A program made the position numbers and the translations under genes. The notes beneath the pieces were generated by a model. It searched no databases and had not been told where the DNA came from. It worked only from the letters and a program-made list of their open reading frames with translations. 27,278 bases of DNA from Gnetum montanum (lineage: Eukaryota > Streptophyta > Gnetopsida > Gnetales > Gnetaceae), in the NCBI GenBank assembly GCA_015680685.1, contig MNCI01016353.1, positions 787,928 to 815,205 on the forward strand, read 5' to 3'. Positions 9,063 through 18,445 of the stretch are shown piece after piece. Numbering within the stretch: the stretch's first letter is position 1; each line of letters begins with the position of its first letter.

Positions 9063-11267
9063 ATGTCTCTCTCACAAGAAAATGTTAATGCAATAATTAG
9101 TGAGGTAATTCATTGGAGAACCAATGCAATTTATGAAGACAAAGAAGTTTGGAGTACTCAATCTTATGCAGGAGTTTCATATGTTCATGGACACCCCAAC
9201 GATACCCAAGGACTCTTGGCATCCAGCTTAGACACCTTTAGTGAGGATGGGACATCACATAGAACAAGGGGGCCTATAAGGCCTAGCACCTTCTCAATGA
9301 TTAGCAAGAGTACATCAGGGGATGATTGGAAGACTTACAATAGTCATGATGAGTCTTCTAGTTCTTTCTCTTCCTTTGCTTCTTCAATGTTAGGTTGTGA
9401 CACAAATGACTATTTCTCAAGAGGCTAGCATAGAAATAAAAATCGAACCCACGGGCAAAGTCAAGAATGCCAACATGAAAAAAGACAACATCATCCCAAC
9501 TCACAAACTCATAACCTACTTAGTGACAATGAACCCCTGTTGGCGACTAAGAGCCTAATGCATATACAAGAGTCTATTCGAATATCCTGCAGGCATCATA
9601 AGGAGGCTATGATTTAGATCCACAACATCATTTACAAGGCTTCTATGATGCCTATGCATGGAACAACATTGATAATGGGTGGTAAAGACTTAAGATATTT
9701 CCTATGACACTCGTTGGCCAAGCAAAAGTATGGTATNGTCTTTATAAAATCAAAATCAATTCGCTGTTGGCTGACAATGGTAGAACTCTTCAATGAAAGA
9801 TATTAAACCTATGCAAGAGTGTTAGCCTTGAGGAGACAAATTCAAGAGTGGAAACAAGGGAAACATGAACCCTTAAACATGGCCTTAGAAAGATATTACT
9901 CACCATTAAACAGCTACCCAAGCCATGGGTGCTCTAAGGAAAGGCTAATGTATCACATCATGGATGGGATCCGTGATGAAACCAGGGAGACCCTAGGGGT
10001 CTATGCCCCAGGGCAACTATATGAACTATGAACCCACCAATTCCAAAAGCTTATGAAGTGGGTAGTAAAAGAAGAAGGAGAAATAGCCAAATGGAAGAAT
10101 GTTGAAAGATCTCAATAGGACCAAAATATTAAAATAACAAAGGTCCATAATCATGGAGAGGAGAAATCAACTCACCTCAAGGAGGTGGAAACATCTCCAT
10201 ATTTGCCAATACTATAATCACTAGATGAAATTGAGGCAAAGATCAATAAGATGATAGAATGGGTACACAAAAAATGTGGAGAATATGCAAACATTATTAG
10301 AGGTATAACCATGCAAGATCACTCTGACAACTAGAACAAACAAAGGATGCCAAACTTCAAAACAAGATAGAACACCATTTGACAAATGGAAAGAAGGGTT
10401 AAAGAAAATAAGGATAGGAGCTCAACTACAAATCATAAGTATCAATGTAATGTTTGTTTGTATGATTACCCTGAAAGCTAATGCCCAATATTGTCACATT
10501 TACATGAGCATTAGGGAGGAATGCTACATCTAGATTTTGTACAGAATTACTATGTCCAACCGTAGTGGAAAAACCCCTAGTCATTGGGGAGGTCATTGCC
10601 AAACAAACCACACCCTTCGTATACCTTAACACCAAATGCTTATTATGTTCAACACCTTATTTCTCCACCTAGATCGACATCCTCTACTTCACCTCATCAT
10701 TATCATTTTCCCAAGTACTATCAACCCATGTCCTCTTCCACAGGATCACCACCTCATGTCTCTCACACTTCTCCTTGTCCTCAATATTCTCATCTTTCAC
10801 CTCCTACATTGCCACCAATTTTACTAGAAGGTTTTGCACCATAGCACCAACCCATGAATTTTACTTGTGTTGCTACTATCAATAGTAATGGAAGTCCTCC
10901 ACAACATCAAAAGTGTTCTTTCTTTAGGCATGACCATAGAAAGAGACATCACGGTTCTAAAACCACTACACCCTCCAACTCAGCACAAGACTAGCACTAT
11001 GATGCACCTTCCTCTTCGAACTTAGCACCTCATGTTACCTTATTTGGGCTACCAATTAATACTTCAACAACCATGTGGCCCAATGAATATGACAACATGA
11101 AGAGACACATCGATCCTTGCATACCATCTTATGGTCATGGCTGCCATAGTGGGTTAGCACTTTATCACATGACCACATCTTATAATTTTCCCCACTATGC
11201 CTACTTTAATCAAGTGTGTGAATCCCAATTTGGGTATATTCTTTCCACCACACCAAAAGACACGTAG
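9063..11267 (+). pseudogene. gag: Retrotransposon Gag pseudogene, copy 2
   Basis: The ATG at 9063 (MSLSQENVNAII) lies 112 bp after the primer site. A serine-rich stretch (9355-9400) leads to the Gag core. The segment ~9590-9765 is read one frame over (GGYDLDPQHHLQGFYDAY, then LKIFPMTLVGQAKVWY). The original frame then resumes with RRQIQEWKQGKHEPLNMALE and ...HGCSKERLMYHIMDGI. A zinc-knuckle relic at 10446-10484 has spacing C-x2-C-x3-Y-x4-C, with Tyr where Athila-type knuckles have His. A Ser/Pro/His-rich tail (10584-10844) and a final block to 11267 stay in the first frame. Two indels and several stops make it inactive. One unresolved base lies at 9737. Gag would package element RNA. Confidence 0.85.
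10446..10484 (+). other. Gag zinc-knuckle relic with His to Tyr change
   Basis: Residues CNVCLYDYPES then a stop codon then C. Plant Athila-type Gag knuckles usually read CxxCxxxHxxxxC. Here the His position is Tyr (codon TAC) and a codon before the last Cys is TAA; both are explained by single C-to-T changes from CAC and CAA. Confidence 0.6.
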
Positions 11268-12335
11268 TGGTATATTATGCCCAGAGTGAAAAATGATGGA
11301 CTAAGAGGGAATGACCAGGGTGTGACATCAAGGGGACTTATGGATTATCTTTGGTGACATTTGTATGTGCTATCATGTAGCTTGGTTGTACTAAAATCCT
11401 TGTAGATCTAATGAAAAATGGAAGTAAGAGTAATAAAGGTACTCAATAAAGAAACTCAATGCTATTCTAGAGGGTTCCACTGGAAAGACATGCACCCATG
11501 CCTAAAGTTTGGTGGCTTCTCTAGATCACCATTAGAAATGACAAACTGCCAAAGTAGCTAGGTGAAGAAAAAGAACAAAAAGAAGAAAAATAACAAAGAA
11601 AAGATCAAGAAGAATGTGTCACAGAGAAATTCCAAATCACTCCTCCCTTGGGAAAAATGCCAAGTGATCGTATGCTTTTCTATCATGATGCTCTTATGGT
11701 TGTCTACCATTGGATGAAACAATGTGATGTCACTGGTTAGAGGTATGGACTTGGTCTTGATTTTGGAGTGAAAGGATAATGATACATTAATCACACCCCA
11801 CAATCAGGATTCATTATGCCCAGGGTAGGTTACCTCACATCCTGATCTTTGCAATTCCTTCTACGATTTGTTTCACCCCACTATCTAAGGATTTCTAATT
11901 TGTGTCCTGTGTGGCATAGAATTCATACCTTATCATGGTGGTATTTAACATGTGTGTGTTTTGTTACATTGGTGTAGATTACATTTAATCCTTCTAGTAC
12001 CTATGGACATTTTAAGATGTGGTTACACAAGGGCATGATAGGTTGGAACTTGATTTGGGAATGATCCACTTGTGTAGCTTTTGTAATTTGTACTTATTGC
12101 ACACCACCACATCATCTCACACCCTTTGAGTACTGCACTACTAAATTTGTTCTTTCCTTTATCATCATTTCAACCCAAATTTTCCTGTGCACCACTACAT
12201 GTCCTTGTTCCTCACCTTATTCAAGAACTTCATTGTATAATTCCACTTCATTACACTTTTGATGTCTTAATGTCTACTCAACATTATCCCAGATCTTTCA
12301 AATTTACCTTAAACCCTTTATTTTTCATTGTGAAA
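11268..12335 (+). other. Gag-ORF2 spacer of copy 2, pol absent
   Basis: About 1.1 kb in the place where an autonomous Athila element carries protease, reverse transcriptase, RNase H and integrase (normally over 3 kb). I checked all frames by eye for YxDD, DSG/DTG, IDDY and HHCC-type motifs and saw none. An A/G-rich lysine-coding patch lies at 11560-11620, and C/T-rich low-complexity sequence at 12100-12330. Confidence 0.6.
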
Positions 12336-12473
12336 ATTCAAAAATTCATCAAATTTTCCAAGTACCCTATTTGGAAGGGACACGATATCAGGTACCCGGT
12401 ATTGGGTTCGATGTGCTATCAGGTCCACGCTAGTGCGTACACAATATCACATTTCTAAAATATATATATATGG
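12336..12473 (+). promoter_or_regulatory. Candidate internal promoter upstream of ORF2, copy 2
   Basis: A block with CACGATATC, GGTACC and further ATATC elements (12380-12446) is followed by a TATATATATATGG run at 12460-12473. It mirrors the LTR core promoter (ATATC dyads, then TATA, then a CCTATGCA/GCATAGG-type element) and the block upstream of ORF2 in copy 1. It lies ~510 bp before the ORF2 ATG. Proposed to start a separate ORF2 transcript; no transcript evidence is available here. Confidence 0.5.
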
Positions 12474-12652
12474 ACCTTCCTATGCACGTCAATGTCATTT
12501 TCAACTATTCACACGATGAGAGTTATTGCAATTTTCTTCCATGAATTTTCATGCTTTGTGCACCTATCATTTAAACATCAATATCTTGCTTGTTAGCACT
12601 CCGATTCTCCTTTTGATCGAACTTGCTTAAACTCAGAGTGTTTAACTCAGTC

Positions 12653-12664
12653 ATGGGGGAGGGG
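12653..12664 (+). other. Internal polypurine tract
   Basis: ATGGGGGAGGGG within a CAGTCATGGGGG context. The tract before the 3' LTR has the same CAGTCATGGGG context, so this is a second, better-preserved polypurine tract internal to the element. Envelope-class plant Ty3 elements are known to carry an extra internal tract upstream of the third ORF. Confidence 0.6.
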
Positions 12665-12725
12665 TATAGTAGAATTTGCACACAAATTTTTTGAAATTTT
12701 CTGTCACTTGAAGGTTATCATAGGG

Positions 12726-12983
12726 GTAAGTAATCTTAAGAAATGATAAGAAATTATGCTAAACCAATTTTATTCCTTCACCCAAACCATGAAAATTATT
12801 TCTGGAGTTACCTAATCAAATTGGGCCTAACATTAAAAATTTTAGGGGGGATTTTCTTAAAAATATCTAACTTTGGAATCATAGTAAGCAAGTATTGAAT
12901 TCATTAAAGTTAATGAGTAAGGTATAAGATAATTAAATTTTGTTAAATGACCTTACTAACAATTGATTCTGGTGTGATTACAG
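12726..12983 (+). other. 258-nt spliceosomal intron in the ORF2 leader
   Basis: Donor GG/GTAAGTA at 12726, a perfect TACTAAC branch-point sequence at 12954-12960, and acceptor GTGATTACAG ending at 12983. The branch-point A lies 24 nt before the acceptor. The body is AT-rich, as plant introns are. The ORF2 ATG begins at the very next base, 12984. The homologous position in copy 1 has the same borders in decayed form. Confidence 0.7.
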
Positions 12984-15869
12984 ATGGCCCCTAAACAAGG
13001 ATAATAGGGAGGACCCTCTCAAGGTACATCCAAACACCCAAGGAGAGGTAGAGGCTAAGGACCTTCCATGGAACATGCAGAGAAGAAGGCACAATCATTC
13101 AACATTCATCAAGAAACTCTTGTTACTGCACAATCTAGGCATGTAGAAGGTGGAGAAGGGAGGGCACCTAAATAGGGACAACATATCACGTTGTCTCTAG
13201 AATGTGTTCAAGAAATTTGGGAAAGGTCCACATTAGCTGCAATGATCATGGAACTTAATTTTGGACCTTTTATTGAATTTTCCCCTGAGTTAGTCAGAGG
13301 TCAACTTAAACGATCTCCACTGTGGTCTATTCTCTCATAGAGTGATGAATGGTATTTGGGGAAGACGTACCAATTTTGGCATAATAAAAAAGAAGGCACC
13401 ACCGCTGACATTGGTGGGATTTCAGTTTATTTCTCTACAAAGGCCATTTCAAAAGTTCTAAACCTTTCAAATAAAGGGCCCACGGTTGCTCATCTGTCCA
13501 CTCGCTCTGATGTTGATGCACAAAAAATATGGTTAAAAAGGGCATACAGCAAGGAGGAAAAAACATATGGGAAGCTCACCCTTGAAGAGAGAACTTATTT
13601 CAAAATTGTCACTTATCACATCTTTCCAACAAATGGACTAAACAAGATTTCCACCTATGTAGCTAGAGGAAGTGCAATCTTGATGGTCAAGGTTAATGCC
13701 AATCTACCTCATCTATATCTCATAGAAATATTGAGGTGATTTGAAGAATGTAAGATGGGGAAGTTTACATTAGCTTTCCCCTATCTAATTAGGAAGTTTT
13801 GTTGGAATGTTGAAATTCTAAGGTACACTAATGACGTTCCCAGAAAAGCTCAAAATGCCTCATATGCTGAATTATTGAAGCCACTAGCACCAAGAAAAGA
13901 TGCTAGCAAGACACTGGAGCTTGAGCGAGAGTAGACGATTGGGCCCATTGCAACTCAAACAGTAGGGCCTAACCAACTTTCAGACATGAGGCCTAGTTAA
14001 CAATAGGAAGTAGGGCCCAACATGCAACCCATAGGCTAGCAAGACCAATTGCCACCACCACCATAAGATTATTGACTATTGATGAGCCATCTCAGGGCCA
14101 TTGTAGAAATGGTCAATTGGGGAAGTTGTGATGAGGCTAATTTCTTCAAGATAGTTGATGATGTTGTATAGTCCATGATCTCAATTGATTACACATGGGG
14201 CGAGGTTTCTATACAAATAGGAGGGAGGGGGGGATCATATTGGTCATAATAAATCTCTAGAAACATTGCATCTTTTTAAGTGTAATTAGAAACTAGTGAA
14301 GGCACCATAGTAGTGGTTATGCAACACCAGGATGCAGTTAGAGCAACAGAAGTGGTCGCAAACCACATCAAAGAATCATTCAATGCCCCTGTTGTGCCAC
14401 TAGTGGATCTCATAGGAGAATGTAATGCTCAAGTCCTAGCTGACCCCTCGATGACTCTTGCAGAACATGAGGATGCAATGCATCGATTGCTATAAATAAA
14501 ACAAGTAATGATGTCCTTGTTTGACATCCCTCAAGATGTCACAACAACACAATCAAACCTCATTTTTATAAAAGGAAAGTTGGTCATGGTTGAGGTTAGG
14601 ATTGAACATGTAGAAGATGAGTTGAGAAGACTTGAAGAGAAGTTTGTTGCCTTGCAAGCCACACATTGGGAGCTATCCCAACTTATCCTAATAGACCAGC
14701 TAGAGTTGTTTTGGATGGAGAAATTGAATAAACTTTTAGAAGAGAATAAAGGGGTGGAAATGGAGAAAGAGAAGGCTAATTAGAATGCTTCAAAGGCACA
14801 AGCCTAAACATATGCACATGCTAAAGCATTCAAGGCCTTACAAGAAGAAAATAAACTCTTTGTTGTTGAGAATCTCTGATTGACCACAACTGAAAAACAA
14901 AAGAATGTTCTCGAGGAGAATTTTCAGCAAATGTGAGAATAATTAACAAGGGTCAATGAAGACATGAATCAATTAGCTAGAGAAAACAAGACTCTCTCAA
15001 TGGAGGAGGTGTGCACCATCCATCAGAAGATGACAATTGAAATAAGCACATGGTAGAATGACACTAAGTGACATGAGAATTTAAAAGAAAATTTCCAAGA
15101 CTAAGTGGGGATGTACAAGTAGATCATTGAAAAAGAAATCCATATGGCTAAGACCCATATCAATACTTTCAATGCTCAAAACATTGACTGGTGGGCCATA
15201 CTGGACACTTACGCCTTCGTACACCAAGCAAAACTAAAGAGCCAGGACCTGCAGATCCAAGATCTCACTAAATACATGGAGTTGGCAAACCTGTGGTATG
15301 CCAGCTTAGCCATGTTAATAGTAGGATGCCCAAGGATAGAGTTGGAGAAGCAGGTAGCTACCACCTATGCCAAATATGAAGTAGAATTTGTTGAACACAA
15401 AAAGACACTACAAAAATTGGAGGTAGAAAATTCTAAGTTCGAGGTGGTCTAAGCTAGCTACCAAGGTTAGAAAGATGTTGTAGTAGATTTAGCTTGATGA
15501 CTCATGGATTATCAAGAATGTAGAGACAAAGCTAGAGCCTACAAAGAGGAATGACAATTGTTTGCAACTTTGCATGTCAAAGCCAATCAGATGTTTCCAC
15601 AACTATCGTGTCCATGGGAGGTGTTGACCCTATCAAATATTGAAACATCAACATGAACGATACATGATCCCCAAACTAAAGAGGAAAAGCTTCAAGTTCT
15701 CCTTCAGAGATATCCATTTCCAAAGCTTGGAGCATAAGATAAGGGGAAGAGGCCCATGGAGGAGCCACCACCACCAGAAACCACATGAGTTCCAACAATT
15801 TTTTCTTTTGTATTCTGTGTTGGTATCCTAATTTTATTTTGTTTAATTCCACACTACAACATGAAATAA
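12984..15869 (+). pseudogene. ORF2: plant-transposon-protein-like domain plus long coiled coil (pseudogene)
   Basis: A 962-codon frame, stop included, starting MAPKQG right after the intron acceptor. By my count it has 35 premature stops, yet coding character stays in one frame throughout. Residues 1-80 are basic and Gly/Pro/Arg-rich. Residues ~83-273 hold ELNFGPFIEFSPE, DEWYLGKTYQFW, then LTLEERTYFKIVTYHIFPT and a hydrophobic block ending in a CGA-to-TGA stop at 13737. This resembles the 'putative plant transposon protein' domain of unknown function. A Pro-rich linker is near 356-361. Residues ~519-829 are Leu/Glu/Lys-rich heptads, a probable coiled coil. Near the end come KGKRP and PPPP (919-930), then a ~21-residue hydrophobic stretch (936-958) that could be a membrane anchor unless the TGA at 15786 is the true stop. 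Function unknown. Confidence 0.75.
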
Positions 15870-15965
15870 TTCATAGTTAGTGCATAATCTTGTACCTATC
15901 CACTATGTAATCAAATTAACTCATTCTCATTTTGATTGTTTAACTCAAGAGCAAGTTGTTATTCA

Positions 15966-15977
15966 GTCATGGGGTTA
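15966..15977 (+). other. 3' polypurine tract of copy 2 (decayed)
   Basis: GTCATGGGGTTA directly precedes the 3' LTR start TGATGAATC. It has the same CAGTCATGGGG context as the internal tract at 12653 but a shorter purine run. Confidence 0.55.
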
Positions 15978-16824
15978 TGATGAATCACGGTTTGCCAGGC
16001 CCTAATATCGTATACTCGATATCGGGTACGCAATATCATAGCCTGGATAATGATATCTAATACATGATATCATGATTCCTATGTCGACTTATAAATATAG
16101 CACTCAAGCGCATAGGAAAGGGGGGATTGGTAAGTCATTAGTTAGTCATTAGAGTCAAGAGTATTTTTGTTAATTTTCAATTCTTTCCCAAGTGCATGAC
16201 TATAGTGTGATGTTTGTAATTGTACGAAACCTTTGTTTGAGTGTGACATACTTGGACACACACACAATCGACAATAAAGATCAAGATTATTCCATCATTG
16301 CAGCATTCATTTAGCTTTTTAATTTCTTAATTAATTAATTACTAATTATTGTTCTCTTAGTTAATATTTCTTCATTGTCATTTACCATTCGTGTTGTTAA
16401 TGCGGAATGAGTATGTCTTAGTCATGAACATTTAAGTGTAACTATTAAGTAGTGCTTCAAGTGATGTGTGCTTGGTAATCCTAGACATAGTACACAAAGT
16501 TCAAGATGTGTATGGATGATTAAGGATGGAGGCTCATCACATTTAGGCTAGTTTATATCTTACTTCTTATTTCTTATTAGTTTATCCAAGTGTTTCTCAT
16601 TATCTTTAGGAGTAAGCGTAGTAATTAGAAATCACATCATACATCTCACACTAGACTAAACCATACATGATAAAGCAAATACTAGTCTAGGTGGGAAGAT
16701 AGCAAACTGTGATCAACGTGTAACTATCTAGGTGTCACACTAGTCCATCTGTGGAGTTCGACTGGATCTCGCGTGCATGTTCGTATTCGTATGGTTGAGC
16801 GTAGGGGCACCTTGCTGCTCATTA
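15978..16824 (+). repeat. 3' LTR of copy 2
   Basis: An 847-bp LTR matching 8066-8929. It begins TGATGAATC and ends GCTCATTA (from CATCA). It keeps the GATATC dyads, a TATA-like stretch near 16090 and AATAAA at 16273-16278. A short deletion relative to the 5' LTR lies around 16442-16446. Confidence 0.92.
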
Positions 16825-16829
16825 GGTAG
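16825..16829 (+). repeat. Target-site duplication GGTAG, right
   Basis: Exact match to 8061-8065, directly after the 3' LTR. Confidence 0.9.
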
Positions 16830-17130
16830 TAAGTACGATAACATACATCATAAATAGGATCATCAACAATAACAACAAAAGCAAGGAATCATATGAACTT
16901 CTCTACAATAAAATTCCAAACATCTCTTACATAAAAAAATTTGGATGTTATTGCTATGTGAAGAATTCTAAACAATTTATTCACAAGCTAGATGATTGAG
17001 AAAAAAATGCATATTTCTTGAATATGATTTAAAAACAAGTGGCTATATATGCTATGACAACATAGGCTATAAATGATACATATCAAGAGATATAATATTT
17101 CTAGAAGAAAATTTTGGTATTACTAATTTT
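16830..17130 (+). pseudogene. Copia integrase pseudogene, C-terminal part
   Basis: Continuation of the copia frame cut at 8065. It shows SYELLYNKIPNISYIKKFGC (the conserved TPYELW...P....LR.FGC block) and then KCIFLEYDLKTSGYICYD and SRDIIFLEENFG. That matches the copia post-integrase pattern KCIF.GY......YR.YD and ISRDV.F.E. Stops of C-to-T type interrupt it. Confidence 0.8.
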
Positions 17131-17289
17131 CAATAAGACCCATAAATATTTAGTAAATCAAATAAATCCAAGATAAAACATTCAGAAAAAACATCCTCCT
17201 ACATAAATTCTAGATAATAAATTTGAGACAAGACTCACAAGATTAAATGTCATTACAAACTTAGCATATTCAGCTCTTACACAAGAACT

Positions 17290-17513
17290 TTTAAATATAA
17301 TGAAAGCTCTAAAATTCAAAGTGTGGAAATAAGCAGTGGATAAATAATATGAGGAAATAATAAAAAATGATACATGGGAGCTTGATAACAAACAAAAATA
17401 TAAGAAATTAATAAATTGAAAATGGTTATACAAAACTAGATTTAATGAAAAAGGGAATGTCATCAACTAAAACGTTAGACTTGTTGCTAGAGTCAAATAA
17501 AAGAAATACATTA
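17290..17513 (+). pseudogene. Copia reverse transcriptase pseudogene, N-terminal part
   Basis: The residues include KNDTWELDNKQ, KWLYKTRFNEKGNV and VRLVARV. They match the start of copia reverse transcriptase (NNTWELV.LP.G...I..KWV.K.K....G...RYKARLVAKG). The frame ends at 17513, the exact edge of the CATTA duplication, and resumes at 24026. Confidence 0.8.
17509..17513 (+). repeat. Target-site duplication CATTA, left
   Basis: CATTA directly before the left LTR of the minus-strand element, repeated exactly at 24026-24030. Confidence 0.9.
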
Positions 17514-18095
17514 TGTAACAATGTTGCCCCAATGTTGTTTGGCACCCCAAGGAATTCACTAAGATCCAATGGATTTGGAGCGGAAGACCTGGGGAATATG
17601 AATATGACAAGTGAGCAATCCAAGAGAGGGTGTAAGTAGCAGTGCAACTTCTTAATGTATGTATGGGAATGCACCTCATGAAGGATAAGCAACTCCAAAC
17701 AAGGACCATGCAAACAAGCACACAAGAAACCCTATAGACAACATCGGTGGAAGGGAGAAATGATGCATCTACAAGGGGTGGTGGCTCACCCCTAGATCCC
17801 TCAAGATCTGGTACAAGGTGTGGCTTGGCACTACACTAGAACTATTCAATCCTAGCTACCTACATATCTACAACCACCATAGAATCAGGGCCATGTAGTT
17901 TTCCAAGTGAGGGTAGTATGAAGACAACTTAGAGAGAGTTGCAACAGGAGGGTATCTTGATGCTGACTTGGTATGGCCAAACCAAGAAGGATTTTCTAAC
18001 ACTTGAGAGTCACTTGAGGATGCCTCTAAGTGTTCCATAGCCCCCAAACCATGGGGAGAGCTCATGAGAACCACCATCCTAGGACATCTCTCACA
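17514..18095 (-). repeat. Left LTR (3' LTR of the minus-strand element)
   Basis: On the plus strand it runs from TGTAACAATG to CATCTCTCACA. On the element strand it begins TGTGAGAGATG and ends TGTTACA. It is about 88% identical to 23444-24025 by hand alignment, with no net length difference. Confidence 0.93.
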
Positions 18096-18106
18096 ATCCT
18101 CCCCCA
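18096..18106 (-). other. Polypurine tract of the minus-strand element
   Basis: On the minus strand, TGGGGGAGGAT lies directly before the left LTR start TGTGAG. A purine-only run at this place primes plus-strand DNA synthesis in LTR elements. Confidence 0.85.
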
Positions 18107-18411
18107 CAAAAAGAAGTGATGTCCTCAGAGCAAAGCCTAGGATGACTTTGAGAGTACACTTCAAGTATGGTTTTGAAACTCCATCAACTCCAAGGAATCC
18201 ATCAACTCATTTGATGCTAGGCTTGAAGGAAGGTACCAACCCCAACACTTGATACATCCTTCCATCCAATACCTTGCATGAAATGCAAAGGGCACTTTGA
18301 GGAATCCCAAAGAGTTTTCCAACTCTGTGACAAGTGGGAGTAGTCCAACCAAAAGGGCCAACATCTCTAAGGCATCCTCTAGATCCATCCCTTCTTAGGT
18401 CTAAAGACTTA

Positions 18412-18445
18412 TCTTCTTACATAGACCCATACCTATGTAAGAAGA
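18412..18445. other. Perfect 13-bp inverted repeat with 8-nt loop
   Basis: Arms TCTTCTTACATAG (18412-18424) and CTATGTAAGAAGA (18433-18445) are exact reverse complements around ACCCATAC. The site is ~305 bp inside the 3' end of the minus-strand element. A perfect stem is unusual in an element whose LTRs differ by ~12%. It could be an RNA structure such as a packaging or dimer signal, a small inserted palindrome, or chance. Confidence 0.7.

Larger units (their letters stand above)
8066..16824 (+). mobile_element. Athila-like non-autonomous LTR retrotransposon, copy 2 (complete, nested)
   Basis: Full element of 8759 bp with paired LTRs, a GGTAG duplication, a tRNA-Asp-type primer site, a Gag gene, a ~1.7-kb spacer, an internal polypurine tract, a leader intron, and a long ORF2 reaching almost to the 3' LTR. 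Between Gag and ORF2 I find no protease, reverse transcriptase, RNase H or integrase motif in any frame, so it would have needed enzymes from another element. The primer site and the position of ORF2 between the pol slot and 3' LTR are Athila/Tat-like. The resemblance to gag-only plant elements (TR-GAG) is clear, but the large ORF2 sets it apart. Confidence 0.9.

Noticed and set aside
11558-11803. Minus-strand open frame ending in a poly-Phe/Leu tail
   Set aside because: The hydrophobic tail is just the complement of the A/G-rich lysine patch at 11560-11620.
12126-12458. 110-residue open frame in the Gag-ORF2 spacer
   Set aside because: C/T-rich low complexity without homology, and it runs into the proposed internal promoter block.
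17426-17725. Minus-strand open frames over the left LTR junction
   Set aside because: They span the copia/LTR insertion boundary, so they cannot be ancestral genes.
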